Shown here piece after piece: positions 1 to 12,100 of a stretch of 64,000 nucleotides of DNA; positions within the stretch are counted from its first letter, which is position 1, and each line of letters begins with the position of its first letter. Origin of the DNA: Saccharum officinarum (Eukaryota > Streptophyta > Magnoliopsida > Poales > Poaceae); NCBI GenBank assembly GCA_020631735.1, contig CM036223.1, positions 12,959,356 through 13,023,355 on the forward strand, given 5' to 3'. Below the pieces are notes generated by a model. The model was not told the origin of the DNA and ran no database searches. It saw nothing but the letters and a program-made list of their open reading frames with translations. Made by a program: the position numbers and the translations under genes.

Positions 1-110
1 CCACCAACTAGCCCATAATATCATTCTCATCTTTATTCCTACAAGTCTGTAATTGTCTGGTGTATACTGGTCTGTAGCAATGCCATGATCAATTATCACT
101 TTACCTGCAG

Positions 111-3100
111 ATGGATTGAAGGATCTTCCTTCTCTTGAGTTGTCCAGCCTTCCTTTGCTTTTAAAGGTGTGAGAACAATCATTGTTATTTTCCTATGAAT
201 TCATATAATCCTTTTCTTATTTTGTGCATGTTTTGACAGGGAACTAGGGTTATTTAGTTCAAATAAACAATTCCCAAGAGTTTTAGAGCAACCTATGCTT
301 CGAAAAACAGTCCTTATGTCTTCATGACGCTGAATATCGATATATCGTTTGGGTTGCTAACTTGCTATGGTAGTTGGGTGACAAGGGCTTTATATTTCAC
401 TTGAACATGGTCTAAAGCATGGGCTCCAAAACATTGTCGGTAAAACTTTGGAAAATAGATGCCTACATATAATTTCAAGAGTAATATATGGTTTATATGC
501 CTGAACCGTCGTGTAATTATGAATCATAATACATTTTACATTATGTATTGATTGTTGAAATGTTGTGAACCAAATGCCCAGACTGTATTGGAGTGGGGAA
601 CGAAGGATGGGACGCGCGTTGCAGAGTTAATATCCCAAAATGTAAGTTATGAATTTATTTTATGGTGGCATGGTGTTCCATTAAGCATGTTTATGTCCCT
701 GTGGATAACTGACAAATCTCAAATGGCATATGGCAAAGCATAGCACAGAGTATTTTGATAGCAGATTGCGGTAAGCGTCATTATATGGGCTGCAACATGG
801 CTGTGTATATTGCCCCAAATATGAGGTTGGCCAGTAAATTTTGTAATAAAATGACACTTCTTGTTTTAGAAGTGTGAGCTACCAACTTATCAAGTGTTAG
901 TCTTGTGTCCGTCGTGTAATAACCATGTAGAGGATGGTTTAATTATGATCTGAACTAATGTAATCCTGAAATGGTTTTGCATTGAAGGGCTGTTTTTCAT
1001 GTTAAACGTCATAGCACGGAATTGTGGTCACTCTTTGTTTTGGGTGGAGGGAGTAGCAGTCTTCTATGGAGTACTTTACCTCTTTCTCAAATATAGGTAC
1101 TAATTGTTATATGAGAATATGAAATTACTTCAGCACATTGCAGTTTATCAGGATAAGTCACTGGATTGTTATACGGAGTACTATTGTATTTTGTTCTGGC
1201 CAGGTTTCCTTGAACAATTGATAATTGTTTGGACAATGGAACAAATAAATTGCATCCTCCGCATCAGCTGATGCACACAATGAAGCACCTTTCTTTATTA
1301 CATCTCCACAGCCCAAGGCTGAAGCGTTAAACAAAACAATGCTTGAACATATCAGCCTCATTGTTTGAACTATTAACGATACATAGCTTGAAGTTTGAAA
1401 TTTCGAGAAGTGATATATTTTTTTTTGTATGCATGCCTTGGTGTTTTTTGAACCCTTTTAATTTTTATATGTGTCATATGTAGCAGGATGAATTTTTCCC
1501 CAAGCTAGTGGACCTTTTCAGAACATGTGAGGGTTCAAGAAACATGGATGATCTCCACATGATCTTCAGACTAGTCAAGGGAATCAGTATGTAAAAACCT
1601 GTTAAACATGACCGTTGGTTATATTAGATTGCAGCTCACATTATTTATTCTTTTGCAGTATCATTGAACAATCCTGACATATTTCACAAGATTTTCTCTG
1701 ATGATTTTATCCTTGACATAGTTGGGGCCCTTGAGTGTAAGCACTATACAACTCATTGTGCTCCACCTCAGCAGTTTTAAGAAATTGTGCTGTGTCCATT
1801 TTAATTGAAACTTTTACACTATCACATACCTATAAAATTGCATGCATTGTTCTTTATAATGCTTTCTTGTGCGAGCAGATGATCCAGAGGTTCCCAATGT
1901 GCAGAGTCATCGTGAATTCGTGCAGAATCAAGCCCTCAATGAGGTAATGTAGTTCTTATGCATATTAGCCCGAGCCTGATTGAGATATATTTCTTATTTG
2001 TGTGAACTTTTTTTTCACATAGGCCATACACATTGGAAATGTTTCTGTGGCCTCAAAGATTCGTCAAACATACATAATAGGTTATATAAAGGTCAGCCAT
2101 ACCCCACTTTGCCCCTCCCTACTTGGAGTTTATTTATCTTCTAGCTATCTTTTGTGCTCAACCATTTCAAATTGGAATGCTTGCTACTGGCAGGATGTTA
2201 TATTACTGAATGCACTGGATGGTCCTACTGTGTCAAGCCTGAACAAAATTATTGAGTGGAACAAGACTTTTGTTAGTGTTTTAACACTTCAAGTTTTCAC
2301 ATGCTTCAAATCAAAATTTCCTTTTGCCAATTGAATTATATAATCCGTCTGTAGGTTGTTTCTGTACTAAAGGACGATGCTTCTTTTATCCAAGATCTGA
2401 TTGCAAGGATAAGATCTTCAAATACCTCTGCTGAATCAAAAAGCAAACTGGTGAGACTAGTATCGTGCTCTACTGCCTTTTCATTTTCCGTATTGAGACA
2501 TTACCTTCTTTACAAGAATCTTATGTTATTGTTAGACATAATAATTATTGATTTAGCATATTATGAATTAACAATGATTTTCTCAGAAGAAATATCCATT
2601 TGCTATTATACTGCTGCAAAAGGGAAAAAGTTTCTTTTTGTAAATTGTTAGTCATGCATGATTGACTGCTTGTCTTGTGGTGCTGTTACTTGTTAGTACA
2701 TGATGAGCAATGCCATATTGATTTTCTTGTTTGTTTCTTGACAACTAGGATAAATTTTACATTGAACTTTTGCAATGTTTACTTAACTCTATGTGTACTA
2801 CCAGGGGCGGAACTCAGTTGAGGCGAAACTGGGCTCCCACCCCTGCTTGCCTGCGACAAAATTGTGAAGAGACAGTTAGCTCCCTAGCCTATCATTTAAT
2901 AAGCTTAACAGATAAAACCTGTCACACCAGGACCTATTTTGTCATGATGCCTAGCTGCTTCTTGTACACAGTTCTCAGGTGCAACAGTCATACCAGCTGT
3001 TCATAGGTTCTGCACAAAATACAGGCTGCATGGAGTAGCAAGCCAGCGACATGTCACCAGTTGGCACTCGGTTGTCAGGCGCCACCAAGATTCTTTATTT

Positions 3101-6100
3101 TCATGAACACACATGCTGTAGTGCTTAATATAGAGATTAGGACAATAATGTTTATTAGTGGATTAGCCTCCCCTTGATATTCGGTCACACACTCATGCTC
3201 CGCCACTGTGTACTACATATACAAGCCATTTTTACGATTTTTTAAACACTGCAACATGCTGAATTGGCTAATGGTAATGAGTATACTGGAAACCTTGGAC
3301 GTGAAATCTGCACTCATATCAGTAGGTCTCTACCTTACTGTTCCAAAAAAAGAGAAGTATTTGTGGAGTGACCTAAAAAGGTAACAATATGCATTATATA
3401 AAAGTAGGGATATCTACATTCATGTCTATGCAACTCATGGACAAAAACCTATCACCTGTCAATTGAAGAGAAAAATGTTAGCATGGGCCAAAATTCTAAA
3501 CCATGGTAGTCTTGCATCAATACTGTTGATAGAAACTAGTATCAACTGTTGGAGTATAGGCCCATTAGAGGCCCATGTATGATACAATATACAGCCACCC
3601 TAAGGGTAGGCCCAAGGAATGGGAAATCAGTTTGCAACATGGTATCAGGCTAGGTTAGGGTTTCTATCTCTCTTCTCTCCCCTGCTCCCTCTTCCCGCCG
3701 CCGCCAGGACGCCGCGCCGGCCCCTGCGCGCTGCCCCGCGCGCGCTTCTCGGCCGTGCGTTCTCTCCCCTGCTCCCTCTTCCCGCCGCCGCCGCGCTGCC
3801 GCGCCGGCCCCTGCGCGCTGCGCCACGCGCGCTCGGCCGTGCGCCGCCGCGCCGCCCGAGCGCCTCCGCCGCCGCCCCTGCGCGCTGCGCCGCGCGCGCT
3901 CCACCGCCGCAGCCCGCGCGCCTCCTCCTCGGTCGTGCGCCGCCGCCGTCCCTCGCGCGCCCCCGCGCGCCTCCGCTCGCATCCGCGCTCGCGCGCCTGC
4001 GCCTCTGAGCCGCGCGCCGCCTGGCCCCACTCACGCGGCCTCTGCCCCTGCCGCCATGGCCGGCTCCTCCTTGCGCTTGGCCCCTCCTCTGCTCTCAACG
4101 CACCGACGCCGTGTTGCGCCCAGGGCCTTGTCGGCTCCCTACCCTCTGCGCTCGGCTCCATCTCAAACGCGCCCGGCTCCATCTCCTCCTCCGCCGCCGC
4201 CGCAGTCGGGACATCTTCCAGGCGCCGCCGCCACCATGGCAAGGAGGAGCCGGCCATGCGGGACATCTTCCAGGTTGCTGCTGCTGTTGGCGTCAGGCGC
4301 GGCTGCCGCGGCCGCCGCAGCCGGGCCTGGCCTGCCGCTGCCACCCAACTCCTCCCTCCACGCAGCGGGTCCCGACTCCGCCCTCGCTGACGCCCTTGTC
4401 GCTGCCCGGGCTGCCGCTGTGGATAGCCAAGCACGGGTCCGTGCGGCCGCCCTCGCTTGGGAGCGCGAGTGCGATGCGGCCGATGCACTGGCCCGCCAAC
4501 TCGCGAGACGGAGCAGCTCCTCCACCTCCCCTGCCTCACACGACGTCGCGGCCACCTCCTCCGGCTCGGCGCGTCGCCGCGGAGGGGACATATCACGGCC
4601 AGGCCGTCGTTGCCTCCACGGGGTGAGCTTTGCCCGTCGGCGGCCATGCTCACTGGTGCTTCCCTGGGGTTTCACCCCATATCCCCGTGGGCTACACCTC
4701 CCGGTACCTCGCCCGGGCTTGTCGGTTAGGACCCGGCGGCCTTGGCCTACTCCTTCAGCACCACCGTCAGCCCTCCGCCGTAGTTCCTCCTGCCGCAGGG
4801 CTGCGATCAGCCAGTCCTAATTGGATCGCTGACTCGGGTGCCACTTTCCACACCACGACCGATGCGAGTCTAATTTCTTCTCTCCGTCCTCCCCACCCTT
4901 CTTGTCCCTCTTCCATCATGGTCGCCAATGACACTTGCATTCCTGTCTCCTCCGTGGGCACTGTCAGTTCCCACGCCTCCTTTCATATCCCTGATATTCT
5001 TGTGGCTCCCGGTATGGTTCACAACCTTCTCTCTATTCGCCGTTTCACAACTGACAACTCTTGTTCGGTTGAGTTTGACCCCTCTGGCCTCACCGTGAGG
5101 GATTTAGCCTCCCGGTGTCCTCTGCTCCGTTGTAACAGCACTGGGCCTCTTTACACCCTTCGGTTTCCGGTGTCTGTTTCACCTTCTTCGCCTTCCTCAG
5201 CCGCTTTCGCCGCCACTACTTCCTCCACCACTTGGCACCGTCGCCTCGGCCATCCTGGCCGGGATGCCCTGATGCAGCTCAGTCGTAGTTCCGACATTCG
5301 GTGCCCTCGGGCTCACGATGAGCACTTGTGTCATGCGTGCCAGCTGGGCCGTCACGTTCGCCTTCCCTTTCAGTCCTCTTCCTCACATGCCACTCGTGTG
5401 TTTGATCTTATCCATTGCGACTTGTGGACTTCTCCTGTTCTCAGCATGTCTGACTATAAGTACTACTTGGTGGTGGTCAATGATTTCTCCCATTACTCCT
5501 GGACTTTTCCCCTGCGTGCCAAGTCCGAGGCGTTCCCCACTCTCAGCCACTTCTTCGCTTGAGTATCCACTCAGTTCGGCCTCACCATCAAGGCTGTCCA
5601 GTGCGACAATGGCCGTGAGTTCGATAACTCAACCTCACGTACCTTCTTCCTTTCTCACGGTGTCCACCTGCGCATGTCTTGTCCGTATACCTCCTCTCAA
5701 AACGGCAAGGCAGAGCGTATGATCCGCACAACCAATGACACCATGCGCACCCTTCTGCTACAGGCATCCCTACCCGCTCGCTTCTGGGCTGAGTGTCTGC
5801 ACACCTCCACCTATCTCCTTAACCGTCTTCCTTCTACTGCCTGCCCAGCTCCCACGCCTCACCGCGCTCTATTCGGTACCCCTTCTCGATACGACCACCT
5901 TCGAGTCTTCGGGTGTGCGTGTTACCCTAACACCGCCGCCACCGCTCCCCATAAGCTGGCTCCCCGGTCGACCTCTGTGTCTTTGTCGGATACTCTCCGG
6001 ATCATAAGGGTTACCGATGCTTTGACCTTACCTCTCGCCGTGTCCTCATCTCTCGCCATGTCGTGTTTGATGAGTCGGCATTCCCTTACTCCACCACCTC

Positions 6101-9100
6101 TACATCCACACCTCCCGCTGACCCTGTGGATGCTTCCTTTTTTCCCACTGACCCGGTGATTCTGCCACCCTTCTCCCTCTACCCTGCAGGTACTGCTCTG
6201 GCGTGCTCTCCTGGTGGTCCCACCTCGCCCCTGCCGGCTTCGCACCAGGACTTTCCTCCAGTACTTGACACGACCGAGGCAGCCCCGGAGCTTCCACCAT
6301 CGCTCCCTGTGGCTTCACTGCCTCCCGTTGTGCCCGATACCGCCGTTCCGATCGCGGGACCGAGCGCACCGACCCCACCTCCTCCCGGGCGCTTCGGACT
6401 CGTCTACCAGCGCCGGCGGGTGCCGGGTCCGCCCTCACCTCCTCCCGGGCGCTTCGGCATCGTCTACCAGCGGCGGCGGGAGCCGGCTCCGCCGTTGCCG
6501 CCGGCGTCGCTGCCTCCATCGCCGCCTTCGCCACCAGCGCCGTCGTCACCGGTGCGTGCTCTGCCGGCCCCGCCGCGCTCTCGCGCCGAGCCGTCGGTGT
6601 ACCACCCGCCTCTTCTTCACCGGGACCCTCGTCACACTCACCCGATGGTGACGAGGCAGGCGTCCCACCCGCAGGCCTTCACCGCCGCCGCCTGCGAGAC
6701 GGGGATCTCTCCGGTACCCTCTTCCGTCCGCGCGGCCTTGGCGGATCCTCACTGGCGCCGCGCGATGGAAGAGGAGTATGTGGCCCTCCTCGCCAACCAG
6801 ACGTGGGATCTAGTGCCCCGTCCGTCCGGCTCCAACATTGTCACCGGCAAGTGGATCTGGACGCACAAGCGGCGTGCTGATGGTTCCTTGGAGCGCTACA
6901 AGGCTCGCTGGGTTCTCCGCAGCTTCACTTAGCGGCCCGGCATTGACTATGATGAGACCTTGGTGAAGCCAGCTACAGTTCGCACCGTCCTCTCACTGGC
7001 TCTCGAGCGCTCCTGGCCTGTGCATCAGCTGAATGTCAAGAATGCCTTCCTCCATGACACTCTGACTGAGACGGTCTACTGCAGTCAGCCGGCCGGTTTC
7101 GTGGATTCTTCTCGTCCTGACTTGGTCTGCCGGCTCAACAAATCTCTCTACGGTCTCAAGCAGGCACCACGGGCTTGGTACTCTCGGTTTGCTACCTTCC
7201 TGCAGACTCTTGGGTTCACGGAGGCCAAGTCCGACACCTCCCTGTTCATATACCACTATGGGGGTGAGACTGCTTACCTGCTCCTCTATGTGGATGACAT
7301 TGTTCTCACCGCCTCCAGCGACTCTCTGCTCCACCGCATCATTGCCTCTCTCCAGAAGGAATTTGCTATGAAGGATCTTGGGGTGCTCCACCACTTCCTC
7401 GGCGTCACTGTTGAGCCCCGACCTTCAGGCCTGTTCCTCCACCAGCGGCAGTTCACTTGTGACATTCTGGAGCGAGCAGGGATGACTGAAATCAGTTTGC
7501 AACATCAACAAAGTTTAAACAAAAGACAAAACTGAGTTGAGTCATACCTCAAATCAGGTCAAGTGCGGTGTTATGTTTGGTGTATGAGTTGCATAGACAT
7601 GAAATGTAGTTATTCTGTATTGTGGATGCATATTGACCGTTGCCACTTTAGCTCACTACACAAATATTTTTATAGGAATAATGAGTGAGAACCCTACTGA
7701 ATATGTAGTAGAAACTGTACAGACCAAACTTTTATAAAGGTATGGGATGGAACCTAATACTTATCTGAAATAAAACTAGCAGAGAAAGAGAAAGAAGGGT
7801 ACAAGTAGTCATTTGTATTGGTATGACCTCTCATTTGTGATATGTTTGTGATCATGTTTATTAATGGTCATGCTGTCTACATAGACAAGATCCTGTTCTT
7901 TGTAGGTCCTGTTTTTGCGTGAGCTTTGCATTCTCAGCAAAAGTTTGGAGCCTGAGGGACAATCACAGCTGTCTAGGTTAGTACTTACTCTTAAATTGAA
8001 CTCAAGTTATGATTGTGATGGCCAATTTTGACGTGTTGACGTGATCAAATACTGAAGAGTTATTTCTAGGATCAGTAAAAGGCAGGATTAGTATTTCATC
8101 TATCTCAGCCATGAATGCAGGAGGCTCACTGTCTACTAGCCATTCCATTTTATGTTAGAAGTTTAATTAGGATACTTCATATTGTATTCATAACCATAAA
8201 CATGTCCTGGCGTTCTGTTACTGGCTTTTATTTTCTTTTTTTTGTCTTTTTCTCTTCTAATATAAATTACGGCAAATCTCTTGCTGTTCTTAAAAAAACA
8301 TATTGTATTCATGAGGGGAACTCATTTACCTCTTGTCAGTATTGTTTCTCATGCTCTTTGATGCACTATTGAAAATGGGTGGATCAGAATGCAGGCAATT
8401 TTCCAATGACACAGCATTCAAGTACAATTTGTTTTGATATCGACGGTCATCAAACTTTTTTGTATCACTTTAATCATATTTTTTTCCTTTGTCTAGGGAT
8501 CTCATTGATGAAGGTGCGCTCAACATAATTTCTGATGTGCTACAGAGTCAGGATAAAGAACTCTTTTCAGCTGGGTAACCTATAAAGCAATCGACGGATT
8601 CTTTGCTCTTCTTTGTTTAAACCTATTCTTTTTTGTCCCTCTGATTGCACTATTTGTTTGGGAAATGCAGGGCAAACATACTTGTGTATTTTGTTGATCT
8701 GCATCCTGACTTAGTTAGAACATTTATTGCCAATCATGAAGTGAACTACCTAGAAGGCAATTCTCTTCTTGAGTTTCTGGTAAGTTTGCACCCTTTATTT
8801 TGAAGTAATTGTACAACATTCATATGTGCTTTTAGTCCAAGTAGCGAATTGTATTTCTAGAATCATCTATTCCTATGTGTATTTCTTCTTGTTTTCTCGA
8901 ACACTTCTTCTGCAGAGTTGTTTTTCATTTAGGAGAATTGCACTGTATAGATATTCTATCCTTTGGTCATTACATTTTTGCTGTCTGGGCTTTTGTTGGT
9001 CCCTGTTGAGCTTGATCATGAATTGCTTGCCCCTTCTCCTTTTGTCCTTCAACTTTATGTGAATTCTTCTTCTATTGATGTTTGTTGTAGCCATTGCCAA

Positions 9101-12100
9101 TAACTGCATGATTTGACAGTTGGCACTGTGATGTACATCTGCTTCAAATTACGATAGACTCATGCAATGGTTTCTTTAATTGGTAGCCATGAATAGAAGC
9201 TTATGTTTACCTTATGTTCCTTTTTTTCTCGAAAAACGCAGGAGATCTGCGTCTCATTGTATTAAGAAGAAAGAGGGTGAAAGAACCCAACACTTACAAG
9301 ACACCCAAACACAACTCACTCACACACACATGCTGCTGCAGCCAAACCACAGACACACCTAAGATGGCTGCAAAACGACCCACACAGACCCAAAGCACTA
9401 ATCTCCTGGGAGATGGGCTGACAAGAGGGAAAGGCCTCGAGCTCCTGCTGTGGTCCACAACCGGTGCTCCTCCCCAGCCACTACTAAAGCCCCAGCAACA
9501 CTAGGAGCCGCTCCATAAAAAACACAACGATTACGATGGTTCCAAAGAATCCAGGCCCCCAGAATGATTAGGGAGTTAACCCCTTGCCTCACCATATTAG
9601 AAGTAGCATTACTAGCTCTCTCCCACCAATCAAGAAAGGAATTTTCAGTAGGTTGTGGGGACAAGGCCTGGAGACTGACCTGCCGCAGCAAAATAAACCA
9701 AAACTCCCTAGCGAAGACACATTCAACCAGGAGATGGTTGATTGTTTCCTGCTCTTGATCACAGAGTGGACAGCAATCTGGGCAAGGCATTCCACGACGT
9801 GCAAGGTGGTCAGACGTCCAACACTTATTGTGTGCCACTAACCACATGAAGAAACGACATTTTGGTGGCGCCCAAGTCTTCCAAATCCTTTCCCATGGTG
9901 CAAAGAGAGTAGCACCTAAGAAAAAACCCTCATATGTCGCCTTGGCTGAATATTGGCCACTTGAAGAAAACCTCCAAATATGTTTATCCTCCCTTTCTGG
10001 CTGTAGAACAATGTCTGAAAGGATATCCCATAATTGGAGAACATCAACCATTACTCCAACAGTTATAGCCCCCTGTATGTCTGTGATCCATGCCCGGTTA
10101 TTGAGAGCTTCCTTGACTGTACGCTGCTTGATCCGTCTCTTAGAGATGACAGCAAAAAGTCGAGGAGCCAGCTCTGATGTACTCTGACCATGCAGCCACC
10201 TGTCAGCCCAAAAAAGGGTATGTTTCGCCATCACCAACTTCAGAAATAACAGCCACCGCAAAGAAGGCTTTCACCTGATCAGGGACATGAATTGGGAGAT
10301 GAGCCCAGGGGCGGTTTGGCTATGTTTTCTGCAGCCACAACTATCTCATTCTCAATGCCCAGCCGAGGGTTTTTAAATCTGAAATTCCTAGTCCACCGAG
10401 CTCAGTTGGCCAGCAAACCTTTACCCATGCTACAAGACAATGTCCCCCCTCGCTTCCTTGCGACCACGCCAAAGAAAGCCACGCCTTATTTTGTCAATTG
10501 CTTTGATAGCCCAAGCTGGGAGGTCAGTCGCCATGACAATGTATATAAGCATACCAGTGAGCACAAATTGAACCTGAATCTTCCTTCCTGCCCGTGTCAT
10601 CAACTCCGCCTTCCAGCCCGGCAGTTGATCAGCAATGCGGTCAACAATGGGCTACACTTGACTCTTATTTAGTTTTTTCAAGGAGAGAGGCAAACCTAAA
10701 TATTTGCATGGGAACTCAGCAAGGGTTATGTGCCTTCGTAGTTGAACTATCAACTTAAGTAACCGATGGCTGAGTTGTTTTTTCTCTACTGCAGGCATTG
10801 CTTACTGTTCTCAAAATAATGTTTAGTAGCATTGAGCATTTGTCATTCTGATTAAATTACATGGATATCTATCATCACTGCCTCCTCTAGCAATATATAT
10901 TTATGGTTTTCTCAAATTCAGGTTCAAGGGATGATAATTGACTCTGCTGAGGAAATGCTCTATCAGTCTTGTCTAAAGATATTGTTGGGTTCTTCCGATA
11001 CAACTACAAATCATGTAAGATGCATAATCGAATATGATTTACTTCTTCTGTTACTTTGATGTAAAATGCGATGACTGGACAGTAAGTCTTTTTGGACTAA
11101 GAATGTTAGGCACCTATAGGATAGTGAAACTATTTTTAGAATAGGAAAATAGTGTATTTGCCATATTATTGCTAGTTTTCTATCCTCATTTTGATTTGAT
11201 TTTGGATGCATATGAGTAGCTTTATGATAAATTCAAATATTGAAGTTTGCTGGTATTCAATGAGATTGCACTGGTGTGAATGTCTTCTTTTTATTCTGTT
11301 GCAGCAAGATGTTGTTCTTCAGGTTTTCTTTGACAAGCATATTCAAAAATTCATTGACATAATAGCTTCGTCCTGCGCTCCAAAGGGCATTGCCAGATCA
11401 ATGTCAGGTTCAGCTGGTGTTCGCACAATGGTTGAACAGCATTCTGCTAAGCCTGAAACATTGTTGAAAATTTGTGAGCTTTTATCCTTCTGTGCACTTC
11501 ATCATACAAACAGGATGAAGTAATCCTCTATCCAAAAGCTTCTCTTTTCCCTGTTTTCTCATTCAGTCGTGCTGTTGCTTTTCTGTGTTACCATTTTTTT
11601 TTGTTTCTTTGCTAAAACAAAGCTCTCGATGTTGCAGGATATTTTTTGCAACCAATGCAATGGAGAAAGTTCTTACTTTAACCCATCGGAGAGAGAAGGT
11701 TTTGGTTGTGGCAGCTGTCCAATTTGTTCGGACTATAATTGGCAGAAAGGTAAGAAATTTACTTTGTTCCATGAAGTAGGTCACGTTGCAGCATTGAAGG
11801 CTCACGTTGCATTATGACAGGAATAATCAAAATTCAAAATAAAAAACTTTGCTCTTCAGTTTCACTATTAAGCTGATTGGTGCTTGACCACATTTTCCGG
11901 GGACCAGCAAGCATATTCTAATTGCCATGTTATTAAAATTTACCATATCGTCTTATGTTTGGTCTTGAGTTGACAAAATTGTCTGTGTTCTGTAGGATGA
12001 CTTTCTTGTTGACCGTGTTATCAAGCTGAACTTGTTGAAGCCAGTTATTAAGGCATTTGATGAAAATGGCGATAGAGACAACATGCTACAATCTGTGGTC

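Larger units (their letters stand above)
3547..7504 (+). mobile_element. Ty1/copia retrotransposon with a 93-bp LTR, 3'-deleted
   Basis: The 5' LTR is 3547-3639 (TGTTGG...GCAACA), unusually short. A primer-binding site like the 3' end of initiator tRNA-Met follows at once (TGGTATCAGGC from 3640). At the other end only the last 17 bp of the LTR survive (7488-7504, identical to 3623-3639), joined directly to reverse transcriptase coding sequence. The element is bounded by an exact 5-bp duplication TCAAC at 3542-3546 and 7505-7509, so the deletion is internal and the insertion borders are intact. It lies in sense orientation in the 2451-7905 intron of PP4R3. Confidence 0.88.
3290..7745. repeat. 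Foldback-type inverted arms, split by the copia element
   Basis: About 150-170 bp on each side of the copia insertion are inverted copies of each other. The clearest block is 3413-3437, which matches the reverse complement of 7585-7610 with one extra base. Further homology runs outwards, with CAGTAGG near 3319 matching the complement around 7700. With the copia element removed this is a roughly 490-bp element with long imperfect inverted arms. I could not fix its outer ends or a target duplication. Confidence 0.6.

Noticed and set aside
552..743. Stand-alone 63-residue protein
   Set aside because: Residues in its middle are the PP4R3 exon 582-641; the rest is intron translation.
3645..4675. 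Several overlapping Arg/Pro/Ala-rich open frames on both strands
   Set aside because: Product of very GC-rich, stop-poor DNA in the decayed gag region of the short-LTR copia element; no domain, and frames conflict.
9212..10735. TTATGTTCCTT and TTATGTGCCTT as target duplication of the 9.2-kb LINE
   Set aside because: The right copy lies inside recognisable reverse transcriptase coding sequence, so it cannot be flanking DNA, and it has a mismatch.
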